Notes under the pieces: model-generated
Databases searched by the model: none
What the model was told of the DNA's origin: nothing
What the model saw: only the letters and a program-made list of their open reading frames with translations
DNA from: Aquimarina sp. RZ0
GTDB taxonomy: Bacteria > Bacteroidota > Bacteroidia > Flavobacteriales > Flavobacteriaceae
DNA length: 46,616 nucleotides
Direction: 5' to 3'
NCBI RefSeq assembly: GCF_008370685.1
Contig: NZ_VTZU01000056.1
Location: 1 to 46,616 of the forward strand
Shown here: piece by piece, positions 9,001-17,300 of the stretch
Layout: each line of letters begins with the position of its first letter
How positions within the stretch are numbered: position 1 is the first letter of the stretch
Made by a program: the position numbers and the translations under genes

Positions 9001-11834
9001 GGGCTTCATTATTGCAAATAAAGGAGAATCAATTTGTATTAGTTGTTGTTATTCATCATATCATCAGTGATGGTTGGTCAATTGATTTGCTAACGAACGA
9101 ATTGTTTACTTTATATAATGCCTATATTCACGGGAACGAAAATCCTTTAGAGCCTTTATCTATTCAGTACAAAGATTTTGCCGTTTGGGAACAAAAAGAG
9201 CTTGATAATTCGAAATACAACCATGCTAAAGAGTATTGGTCAAGACGATTTTCTGGTAAAATTCCCGTATTGGAACTCCCATACAAACAGAAGAGGCCAT
9301 TATATAAAACCTATGAAGGAAGGATCAAAAATACTTCTTTTTCAGATGAGAAAATTTTTAAACTTAAATTACTCTGCAGAGAAAATAATAGCACCCTTTT
9401 CATGGGATTAATGACTCTTGTGAAGATACTTCTATATCGATATACCAATCAAAAAAATATTATTATTGGAAGCCCTATTGCGGGAAGAGAAAATATACAG
9501 CTTCAAGATCAATTAGGGGCGTATGTTAATACACTGGCTTTACTAACACAGTTTGATGGAAAGCATAGCTTTTTGGAGGTTTTACAAAAAGTAAAGCTAA
9601 CCACAATGCAAGCGTATGCAAATCAATCTTATCCCTTTGACAGATTAATAGAAGACTTAAAACTTCCTAGAAATTTAAATCGTAATCCACTTTTTGACAT
9701 AATGGTTACGCTACAAAATACTGATCAGGAACAAAAAGAATTTAATTTTATTGATGGAATCGTGATCAATGAAATTCAAGTTTCCGACGAAATTGCTTGC
9801 AAGTTTGATCTTGATTTTGTGTTTGAAGAAATTGATGAAGGCATCAAACTATCACTTATTTATAATACCTCTCTATTTGATGATGATTTTATAGTAGATT
9901 TTTGTAATCAGTTTGGTAATCTTATTGAGAACAGTATAAAAACTCCACAAACACCAATTCATGACTTGCAAATATTAACAAGTAGAGAACATAAAACGTT
10001 ATTAAATAAGGGAACATCAGTTAAGAATATTGCACTGGATTCTGATAAAACTTTTTTGAACTTTTTTAAAGACTGGACAGCAGAAACTCCCGATGCTATA
10101 GCTTTACAGGATAATAAAACTCAGTTGACATATGACGAATTGGATAGAAAATCGGATGGAATTGCAGTATATCTAAATAAGGTAAGCCCTAAAAAGGAAA
10201 CTACGATAGGAGTTGTATTGGATCGCTCTGTAAGCACTGTAGTGGTATTATTAGGAATTCTGAAATCAGGGAAGGCTTATATTCCATTGGATCCTACATT
10301 TCCTATAAAACGATTAGAATTCATTGTTTCGAATAGCGGAACTAAAACACTGATCTGGGACGAGCAATTCTCTTTTTTCGATAATAAGGAAATTAGAATG
10401 CTAACTACATCGACCTTATTTTCTGAAATTAACCATAATAAGTTGATCATTGATACAAAAGAATTGCCCAAGGCAAAAGATACGGCTTATATTATTTATA
10501 CATCAGGATCCACAGGAAACCCTAAGGGTGTTGAGGTTGGGCATTATTCTTTAATGAACTTTCTTTTAAGTATAAAAGAAAAACCGGGTATCCAAGCTAA
10601 AGATGTTTTATATGCAGTAACAACCTATTCTTTTGATATTTCCATTTTAGAGTTTTTTGTTCCATTAATTTCGGGAGCTGTTTCTTTTATAGCACATAAT
10701 GAAACTTTATCTGATGCTCAAAAAATTATAGAAGATATTGAAAGAGTAAAACCAAACATAATTCAAGCTGCGCCAAGTTTCTATCAATTACTATTTAATG
10801 CGGGATGGAAAGGAAATAAAGAAATAAAAATACTTTGTGGAGGAGATTCTTTAAGTGAAGCATTAGCCTCTCAATTACTTTCATCAAGCAAAGAATTGTG
10901 GAATATGTATGGCCCAACCGAGACTACGATTTGGTCTAGTACTAAACAAGTAAAAAAACCTGGTGATTCTTACAATATTGGAAATGCCATTGACAATACT
11001 TCATTGTATGTATTGGGTGAACATAAAGAATTATTACCAAAAGGAGCACAAGGGGTATTGTATATTGGTGGTGATGGACAAGCCAAAGGATATTATAAAA
11101 ATAAGCTCTTGACTAAAGAAAAATTTATTAAAAACCCTTTTGGTAAAGGATTATTGTATGATACAGGAGATATAGTGCGATGGAATAGTGAAGATGAGTT
11201 GTTGTTCTTAGGAAGAAATGATTATCAAGTGAAAATTAGGGGATATCGTATAGAACTAGGAGATATTGAAACAAAACTTAATTTTATTGATAACATAAAT
11301 CAAGCTATTGTAATTGCAAAGAGAGATGCTTTAGATGAAGCAGTTTTAATTGCTTTTTATACGAGCGATTCGGAATTAAAAACTTCAGAACTGAAAAAAC
11401 AGCTGAAAAAAGTATTACCAGATTATATGATTCCGAATCAATTTGTTTTGATAAACGAATTTCCTTTGACACCTAATAAAAAAATAGATAGGAAAGCATT
11501 GTCCGAAATGCATATTAGGGTTGATACTCAAAAAGAATATAAAGAACCAATAACAGAAATTGAGAAAAAACTTGAAAATATATGGAAAGAGTTTTTTGAA
11601 TTAGAAAAGATAAGTATAAATGACAATTTTTTTGATTTGGGAGGACATAGTTTAACAGCTACTAAGCTAGTAAGCAGAGTTCAACAAGAATTTTCAGCAA
11701 AAACATCTATCAACAAAATATTTGAACATCCAACCCTAGAAGAACAAGCACGAATTATTGAAAATATACAATTACTAAATCAAAAATCAGCAGAAGAAGA
11801 TATAGAAACCCAATTTGAAAACTTTACAATTTAA
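3099..11834 (+). CDS. NRPS 1: half-C, A-T, C-A-T, C-A-T (Ala, Orn, Gly codes)
   Basis: A 2,911-residue non-ribosomal peptide synthetase. Domains: a C-terminal half of a condensation domain (1-205, no HHxxxDG); A1 (225-700, YTSGTTGNPKG near 370); T1 (Ser750 in ELGGHSL); C2 (HHIIGDG 934-940); A2 (1265-1745); T2 (Ser1798); C3 (HHIISDG from 1986); A3 (2310-2795); T3 (Ser2851 in DLGGHSL). Specificity codes aligned by eye to GrsA: A1 DLYTNALTYK, close to the Ala code DLFNNALTYK; A2 DVGEIGSIDK, identical to the Orn code of gramicidin S/tyrocidine type synthetases; A3 DILQLGMIWK, one residue from the Gly code DILQLGLIWK. No epimerase or thioesterase is present. The start is a TTG at 3099, 21 bp after the NusG-like gene; no nearby ATG is available. 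The acidic C-tail (EEDIETQFENFTI) could dock to the TubC-type domain of NRPS 2. Confidence 0.93.
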   Translation: MNNLKQKLITNYWLTKIKNFSPVITESFLRKKETILITYEDLLYFSKLTNENAIAEYTFLLSVFNALLCRYFDVKGLIYSLKKETRKTPLLIDFKSIKTKTFKKYLQEIKKEVLEAYKYSGYEKEFQDKNPFEKYATYSFLYNQEATKCDLSTPLVLSAKKTKKGLELLILFNDYFVNPIVINHFLRTFRNWILNCEYFLDENIENLPILTQVEKSQLLDTFNDTRIEYPGNKTLKVLFEEQVVKTPDNIALIFGDKELTYKELNGRANQLAAYLQENYDIRVGDLVGIKLERSENLLVVILGVLKVGAAYVPIDINYPQNRIDYIEKDSNCKVVIDADYINDFDIVKEQYSTKNISNIFTTNDLAYIIYTSGTTGNPKGVKISNKNAVALIHWAQKEFKAEKFDVVYAVTSHCFDLSIYEFFYPLSIGKKIRLLNDALEIGQVIDYDKNVLINTVPSSIRNLFESGVNIENANIINLAGESFPIDIANKLLKTKAEIRNLYGPSEDTTYSTIYRLSSEKKYTGASIPIGKPISNTQVYILDENLELLPVGVSGRLYISGDGLAKGYLNQEELTAEKFIENPFNRGQRMYDTGDIVRWLPDGNIEFLGRKDHQVKLRGYRIELPEIENSILSYSEGILQVVAITKDEKLLVYYTQNTQIDTEDLKKYLKDRLPIYMVPNHYKVLESIPLTPNGKIDRKALAGLPKDYKRDTSYVAPRNGIEQDLVVIWQKVLGLNKVGVTDNFFELGGHSLMIGQVINQIYKKLGCHITYKAFFQDSTIKSISKALKKENYISIPSTPKQEYYPLTPAQHRIWVLSQLEGGNIAYNMPGVVALKGELDVNMLRSAFDLLIDKHEILRTCFNLNGDGELSQCIADKELLNFDITLLDFQDKTKKIVDNYLNQEQSKPFDLTKAPLLRAYLLNMEKNEYLFSFVMHHIIGDGWSIELLISEVITIYNELLKNKNFENEVLSLQYKDYSVWLQSQLDLDMYRVSESYWLKKFQGELPILDLPSFKKRPLIQTYNGKTVNHQFSKAFLSRLKEFSRTNNATLFMTLMAGVNALLYRYTGQDDIVLGTPIAGREHPDLEHQIGLYLNTMAIRTQLRDSLSFKELLQQQRKSLLEAYEHQSYPFDALISKLNVKHDTSRSALFDVMVVLQNQNQVQSISSTNLTLEGLEVEKYDLKRNTSQLDVSFTFVEENGKLNLEIEYNTDIYDEFLITRMFLHFENLINLVIDRPKEKLSSIDYLTVKESKQILKEFSNEEVNFPKEKTIVDLFGEQVVKTPDEIAIIFDENKLTYTELNERANQLAIYLRRNYDIQPDDLLAIKLDRGENLLVAILGILKSGGAYVPIDTNYPDHRIDYIEKDSNAKVIIDKSLFDQFEKEKSNYNKKNIVPISSPANLAYVIYTSGTTGNPKGVMITHRNVVSIYSDWKKQYALDTFKINLLQLASVSFDVFVGDICRSLLNGGTMIIPTDHVKLNPEDLYKLIEKHQVSIFEGTPGLLLPLLDYIKRNNKKYNFLRRIIFGSDSFNNEVFNNIKDQFESTDLKVINSYGATEATIDSTFYDEHNSDLQGTTPIGKPFPNSSVYILDSFENPVPIGVYGELYIGGAGVSKGYYNRPELTQSKFINIKHAKNKVYATGDIGRWLPDGNIEFLGRNDYQVKVRGYRIELGEIESVLNEFSDDINQVVVSVKEINSEKTLMAYYVSSALIEKTELKSFLLEKLPDYMVPSFFIQLEKIPLTPNGKIDKNQLPTVTEKDVIKNTYMAPRNETENRLTLLWKELLQVDAIGIRDDFFELGGHSLKITKLKNRIAKTFDVSLSFNDLFLKTTIGEQATLITNASHKEYQGIPKAPAQEYYPLSSSQLRIWMLSQFEGSSIAYNMSGVFDVKGTIKSEALQKAFDTLVQRHEVLRTQFIQKSSGEVWQKVLGPEETNFKLAYKFQNKDTSNKNIKETIENEVKYTFDLEKECLLRASLLQIKENQFVLVVVIHHIISDGWSIDLLTNELFTLYNAYIHGNENPLEPLSIQYKDFAVWEQKELDNSKYNHAKEYWSRRFSGKIPVLELPYKQKRPLYKTYEGRIKNTSFSDEKIFKLKLLCRENNSTLFMGLMTLVKILLYRYTNQKNIIIGSPIAGRENIQLQDQLGAYVNTLALLTQFDGKHSFLEVLQKVKLTTMQAYANQSYPFDRLIEDLKLPRNLNRNPLFDIMVTLQNTDQEQKEFNFIDGIVINEIQVSDEIACKFDLDFVFEEIDEGIKLSLIYNTSLFDDDFIVDFCNQFGNLIENSIKTPQTPIHDLQILTSREHKTLLNKGTSVKNIALDSDKTFLNFFKDWTAETPDAIALQDNKTQLTYDELDRKSDGIAVYLNKVSPKKETTIGVVLDRSVSTVVVLLGILKSGKAYIPLDPTFPIKRLEFIVSNSGTKTLIWDEQFSFFDNKEIRMLTTSTLFSEINHNKLIIDTKELPKAKDTAYIIYTSGSTGNPKGVEVGHYSLMNFLLSIKEKPGIQAKDVLYAVTTYSFDISILEFFVPLISGAVSFIAHNETLSDAQKIIEDIERVKPNIIQAAPSFYQLLFNAGWKGNKEIKILCGGDSLSEALASQLLSSSKELWNMYGPTETTIWSSTKQVKKPGDSYNIGNAIDNTSLYVLGEHKELLPKGAQGVLYIGGDGQAKGYYKNKLLTKEKFIKNPFGKGLLYDTGDIVRWNSEDELLFLGRNDYQVKIRGYRIELGDIETKLNFIDNINQAIVIAKRDALDEAVLIAFYTSDSELKTSELKKQLKKVLPDYMIPNQFVLINEFPLTPNKKIDRKALSEMHIRVDTQKEYKEPITEIEKKLENIWKEFFELEKISINDNFFDLGGHSLTATKLVSRVQQEFSAKTSINKIFEHPTLEEQARIIENIQLLNQKSAEEDIETQFENFTI

Positions 11835-11857
11835 AACAGATAAACTACCCTTACTTT

Positions 11858-14251
11858 ATGAATAAAATATTAACCTATTTGCTTTTTTTTATTAGTTTCA
11901 GCATGACTGCTCAAGTACAAATAACCGGAAAAATAATAGATAAAGAATCGAATCTTCCTATCGAATTTGCCGAGATCGTCTTAATCAATGGAGATTTTGA
12001 AAACCCTATTGGAACTATAACTAATGAATCTGGTATATTTAAATTAAAAGTGAATTCGAACATATTATATACTCTACAGGTATTTTATGTAGGGCAAACA
12101 TTATACAGTCAGGAAATTACTGCAAATAAGGATATTGATTTAGGGATTATTGAAGTACAAAATTCTCAACAATTGGAAGAAGTAATTATAGCAGCCAAAA
12201 AGAAATTGGTTGAACGAAAGATTGATCGACTTGTCTTTAATGTAGAAAATTCTACTAAAGCATCTGAAGGAAATGCCTTGGAAGTACTCAAGGTAACTCC
12301 AGGGGTACGTGTACAAAATGATAATATAACTATGATAGGTAAGAGTAATCTTAAGGTGATGATCAATGACAAAATTGTTCAATTATCAGAGCAAGATCTT
12401 GCGAGTTTCTTAAGATCTGTTTCATCAGAAGATATAAAGAATATAGAAGTGATTACTACACCTCCAGCAAAATACGAAGCAGCTGGTAATAGTGGTCTAA
12501 TAAATATTAAACTAAAAGAAGCAAAAAAGGACTCGTGGAATGCACAATTAAAATCATATTACAGACAAAGACGTTATCCGTCAGGATCTTTAGGAGGAAA
12601 TTTTAACTTTAACAAAAACAAATTCAGTATCGCTTCCTCGATTAATTATAGAGATGGTGATTATTTTCAAGAACAAGATGATTTTGCTTTTTTTACTGAT
12701 GGACTATGGCATACTTCATCACCTTTTAGAGCTAATATAAAAGGATTAAATGGAAGAATTGATGTCAATTATAATATTACATCCAAGTGGTCTATGGGAG
12801 CTCAGTACCTATATAATAAAACTGATTTTTCCGTTACTGATGCACCCTTTACAATTGTTACAGATAATAATACAAATAATATTCTACGTTCATTACAATC
12901 TGATGGGACCATGGATTTAAGCCCAGAAATCCATTCTGTAAATTACAACAATGAAATTAAAATAGATACTACAGGACGGAAAATAATGGTGAATCTAGAC
13001 TATTTTAAATACGATAATCCCGATACTAAAACTTATAATGGTAGGTCAATCATAAACGATCCTTTCTCAGAACAATTCTACAGAGGAATTAATACAAATA
13101 TTCAAGATATAACTAACTATTCTGGGAAAATAGATATTGAGTATCCAACACCTTGGGTAAATCTAAGTTTTGGAGGAAAAATATCCGTTTCAGAATCTAT
13201 AAATGATATTTCACTTTTCAATAGTGGTCTAGTAAATAATCCAATTACCGACTTACCACTTTCTCAAAATGACTTTCAATATGATGAAAACATACAGGCA
13301 GTCTATCTCTCTCTAAATAAAAAATTCAATGATAAATGGAATACCCAGTTAGGGATTAGATTCGAGTCTACACAAACAACATCTATGTCTGATAATTTGA
13401 ATCTTAATTTTGATAATGATTATGATAGGTTCTTTCCAACATTGTATATTTTTTATAAGGCAACAGAAAACTCAACATTTGCTTTCAATTACAGTAAGAG
13501 AATTGAAAGACCTAGTTTTTTTCAGCTGAATCCTAACCTTTATTTTGTAAACCCTTTTCAAACTATCGAGGGAAATGCTTTTTTACAACCAGCATTTATT
13601 GATAATTTAGAATTCACAAATACTTATAAGAATTTTGTAACAAAATTATATTATAGTTATGAGGATGACATGTTTTCTCAAGTTCCGTTACCCAATTCGG
13701 ACACCAACCTGATACGGTTTACAAATGAAAATTTTATTAACACTCAACGCTTTGGAATTTCTGAAAATTATTCTTTTGATCGTATTTCTTGGTGGTCCAG
13801 TAACAACAGTTTTGACTTAAATTATTCTATTTCCGAGTTCACTTTGGAACAAGAAGAAGAAGATCAAAGAGGTGTTAATGCAACAATTTCTAGTTATAAT
13901 GATTTTATACTTAATGAAAGTAAAACATTTCTCTTTGGGTTAAATTATTGGTATAGTTTTCCAGGAGTCAATGGAATTTTTGATACAAAATCTTCTAGTT
14001 CTTTTTCCGTATCATTACAGTGGTTACTGCTAAACAAAGATTTAAATATTACCTTGAGAGGGAATGATCTTTTTAGATCTTCTGCAGAAAGAACCGAAAC
14101 TACTATAAATGGTGTTTTTCAGACAGCTCGTTATTATTATGATAGTCAATATTTTCAGTTGTCCCTAAGTTATAAGTTTGGTAATAAGGATATAAAAGCA
14201 AAAAAACACCAAACAGGAAATAAAGAAGAGAAAGGTCGTACAGGAAATTAA
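11858..14251 (+). CDS. outer-membrane beta-barrel protein (TonB-receptor-like)
   Basis: A 797-residue protein with a signal peptide (hydrophobic residues 4-17, then TAQ), a CarboxypepD_reg-like domain (ITGKIIDKESNLPIEFAEIV, about 20-105), a plug-like segment (VLKVTPGVRV near 145 and IEVITTPPAKYEAAG near 200), and a long C-terminal barrel rich in alternating aromatic strands. This is the usual layout of the Bacteroidota outer-membrane barrel family (PF14905-like) related to TonB-dependent receptors. It lies between NRPS 1 (23 bp gap) and NRPS 2, so it is probably co-transcribed. It may move the product, its metal complex or a precursor across the outer membrane, together with the SyrD-type exporter at 36271. 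Whether it imports or exports cannot be told. The C-tail after the last strand is lysine-rich and lacks a terminal aromatic, which is mildly unusual. Confidence 0.82.
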   Translation: MNKILTYLLFFISFSMTAQVQITGKIIDKESNLPIEFAEIVLINGDFENPIGTITNESGIFKLKVNSNILYTLQVFYVGQTLYSQEITANKDIDLGIIEVQNSQQLEEVIIAAKKKLVERKIDRLVFNVENSTKASEGNALEVLKVTPGVRVQNDNITMIGKSNLKVMINDKIVQLSEQDLASFLRSVSSEDIKNIEVITTPPAKYEAAGNSGLINIKLKEAKKDSWNAQLKSYYRQRRYPSGSLGGNFNFNKNKFSIASSINYRDGDYFQEQDDFAFFTDGLWHTSSPFRANIKGLNGRIDVNYNITSKWSMGAQYLYNKTDFSVTDAPFTIVTDNNTNNILRSLQSDGTMDLSPEIHSVNYNNEIKIDTTGRKIMVNLDYFKYDNPDTKTYNGRSIINDPFSEQFYRGINTNIQDITNYSGKIDIEYPTPWVNLSFGGKISVSESINDISLFNSGLVNNPITDLPLSQNDFQYDENIQAVYLSLNKKFNDKWNTQLGIRFESTQTTSMSDNLNLNFDNDYDRFFPTLYIFYKATENSTFAFNYSKRIERPSFFQLNPNLYFVNPFQTIEGNAFLQPAFIDNLEFTNTYKNFVTKLYYSYEDDMFSQVPLPNSDTNLIRFTNENFINTQRFGISENYSFDRISWWSSNNSFDLNYSISEFTLEQEEEDQRGVNATISSYNDFILNESKTFLFGLNYWYSFPGVNGIFDTKSSSSFSVSLQWLLLNKDLNITLRGNDLFRSSAERTETTINGVFQTARYYYDSQYFQLSLSYKFGNKDIKAKKHQTGNKEEKGRTGN

Positions 14252-14280
14252 TGTAAATTTCTAAATAACTTTAAAAGTCC

Positions 14281-14298
14281 CTTTAACCCACTTTAAAG
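14281..14298. repeat. small inverted repeat in the barrel-NRPS 2 gap
   Basis: CTTTAA, six bases, TTAAAG: a weak 6-bp stem in the 141-nt gap between the barrel gene and NRPS 2. It is too short and AT-rich to call a terminator. The rest of the gap holds no gene and no clear promoter. Confidence 0.2.
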
Positions 14299-14392
14299 AA
14301 TAAACAGGTTAAATAAAAGATAGATTTAATCCTAAATCAACTATTTCTTTTCAGAAAATAAAACTGCAAAAGACACATATTTCTTTGACATT

Positions 14393-17300
14393 ATGCAAGA
14401 CCTATTAAGAAAGCTAAATACATTGAATATCACTATAAATTTAAAAGGCGATCAACTGGATATCAAATCACCCAGAGGAGCAATGACGGCAGAGCTATTG
14501 GAAGAGATTAAACAATACAAAAAAGAACTAATAAGCTTTTTAGGGGAGTATAAAATATATGATAATAATGTAATTACTAAAACGTCTTTAAAAGAAAACT
14601 ATACATTGTCCTCCTCTCAATACAGATTATGGTTATTGCATGAAATTGGAAAAGAAAATACAACTTATAACATGCCAAGTGCTTTTCGTATAAAAGATGC
14701 CATTAGTGTAGCTGATATAGAAAAAGCACTTTTAAAGCTAATTGAGCGTCATGAAATCTTACGAACTAATTTTGAAGTAGATGAAAAAACGGGTAAACCT
14801 GTGCAATGTATTTCTCCGATAGGAAACATTTGTTTTAAGCTTAATTATTTCGATTTTTCTCAAGAAAGTAACCGTGAAGAGAAGTTTGAAAAAATAAAGG
14901 AAAAAGAAGTGGGACATCATTTTGATTTAAAAAATGACTCCTTAATACGAGTTTCTTTAATAAAAATGCACGAAGATGAATATATATTAATTTTTATCTT
15001 ACATCATATTATTAGTGACGGTTGGTCCTCATTAGTAATCATTAAGGATTTGTTTTCTATATATCAATCACTATTTATAGATGAAAAAATAGGTTTGCAA
15101 CCCTTATCTATTCAGTATAAAGATTATGCAGAATGGCAACAAACAGTAATAAACAGTAAGGAAATAGTCAATCATAAAAATTATTGGAAAACACAATTTA
15201 AAGGAAATATTCCTATAACGGAAATTCCCTCAAATAAACCCAGACCTTCTATAAAAACATATAATGGAGCTACAATAACAAAAGAATTTAATGGAAATCT
15301 AATTAAAGATTTTCAGAAACTATGTAGCGAGCAGGGTGCAACATTGTTTATGGGGTTTTTAACTTTGACTAAAATATTATTTTATAAATATACTAGTCAA
15401 ACAGATATCATTATTGGAAGCCCAAATGCTGGTCGAGAATTAACGGAACTACAAGATCAAATAGGATTTTATGTAAATATACTGGCATTAAAGACATCTT
15501 TTAATAATAGAGAATCATTTAATCAACTCTTAAGAAAAGTAAAAAAAACAACTTTAGATGCTAATCAATATCAAGATTATCCATTTGACGAATTAATTCA
15601 AGAATTAAATTTGCCCAGTGACAGGAGCCGAAATCCTCTTTTTAATACTATCCTATCGGTAGAAACAAATAAAGAAAACACTTTAAAACCTCCTACTGAT
15701 TTCAATATCAAAGAACTAAATCTTGGAGATAAAACCAGTAAGTTCGATTTAGAGTTTATTTTTAATATTAATCAGAATTCAAATGATTTATCACTTACAT
15801 ATAATACAGATTTATATTATGAAGAATTTGTGGTACAGATTACCAATCATTTAGAAAGACTGCTTATAGAAACTATTGAGGCCCCAGATGTAACTATAAA
15901 TAAATTGAATTGTTTGACCGAAAAGGAAAAGACAAAATTGTTAAATGAATTCAATAATACATCTTTAGAATACCCAAAAAATAAAACCTTTGTTGATTTA
16001 TTTGAAGAACAAGTCTTAAATACGCCTAATAATACAGCTATTGTATGTAATGGAAACTGTTTTACTTACAGCGATCTAAATGAAATATCAAATCAATTAG
16101 CGAATCACCTTATTGTGAATCATAATATTTCAACAAAAGATTTTGTTGGAGTAAAAATCCAAAGAAGTGAATGGCTTATTATTTCTTTTCTAGCTATAAT
16201 AAAAACTGGAGCAGTATACATTCCCATAGATATCGATTATCCTCAGGATCGAATTGACTTCATAGAAAAAGATAGTAACTGCAAATTAATTATTGATCAA
16301 AATTTTATTAATGAATTTGTTAATAAAGAAAAGACAGATAAAAGTAAACCCAAAATACGGCTAGAAAATAGTTCTTTAGTCTATATTATTTACACTTCTG
16401 GTTCTACAGGAAAACCTAAAGGTGTAATGATATCTCATCAAAATCTTGTAAATCTATGCTTTTGGCATAAAAAACAATATGCAGTAAATGAACTAAGTAA
16501 AGGAACTTTATTTTCTGGAATTGCCTTTGATGCTTCTATATGGGAGATGTGCCCCTACTTATTGTTTGGCGCAAGTCTATACCCTATCACAGAACAAAAT
16601 ATTCGTTTGGATATTAATGAGCTATGTAATTTCTTAAATGAAAATAAAATAACCCATAGTTATTTGCCAACTACTATATCAAATCAATTAGTAATACATG
16701 ATAAAATAATAGAAAATACAATTGTTCTTACAGGTGGAGATATTCTAAGGTTACAAAAGAAGCCTAATTTTAAATTATATAATAATTATGGGCCAACCGA
16801 AAATACAGTAGTTACAACTTTTTTTGATATAAATGATGAATACAACTCTTTTTCCATTCCTATAGGCAAGCCTATTTCTAATACTAAAATTTATATTTTA
16901 GATGACAACCTGGAGTTGTTGCCAATTGGAATTTCAGGAAAATTATATGTCTCTGGTGATGGAGTTGCAAAGGGATATTTAAACCATCAAGAACTAACAG
17001 CAGAAAAGTTTATAGTTAATCCGTTTATTGAAGGAGAAAGAATGTACGATACTGGGGATTTCGCTAAATGGTTATGTGATGGAAATATAGAATTTATAGG
17101 AAGAAAAGATGATCAGGTAAAATTAAGAGGGTATCGCATAGAGTTAGGCGAAATTGAAAATGTCATTCTTTTATTTTCGAAAGAGATTACACAAGCAGCA
17201 GTTATAATAAAAAAGGTTAATAATACAGAAACACTTATTGCCTACTATGTTGAAAAAGAAACTGTTGATCATCAAGCACTAAAAAATTATCTTAAAGAAA

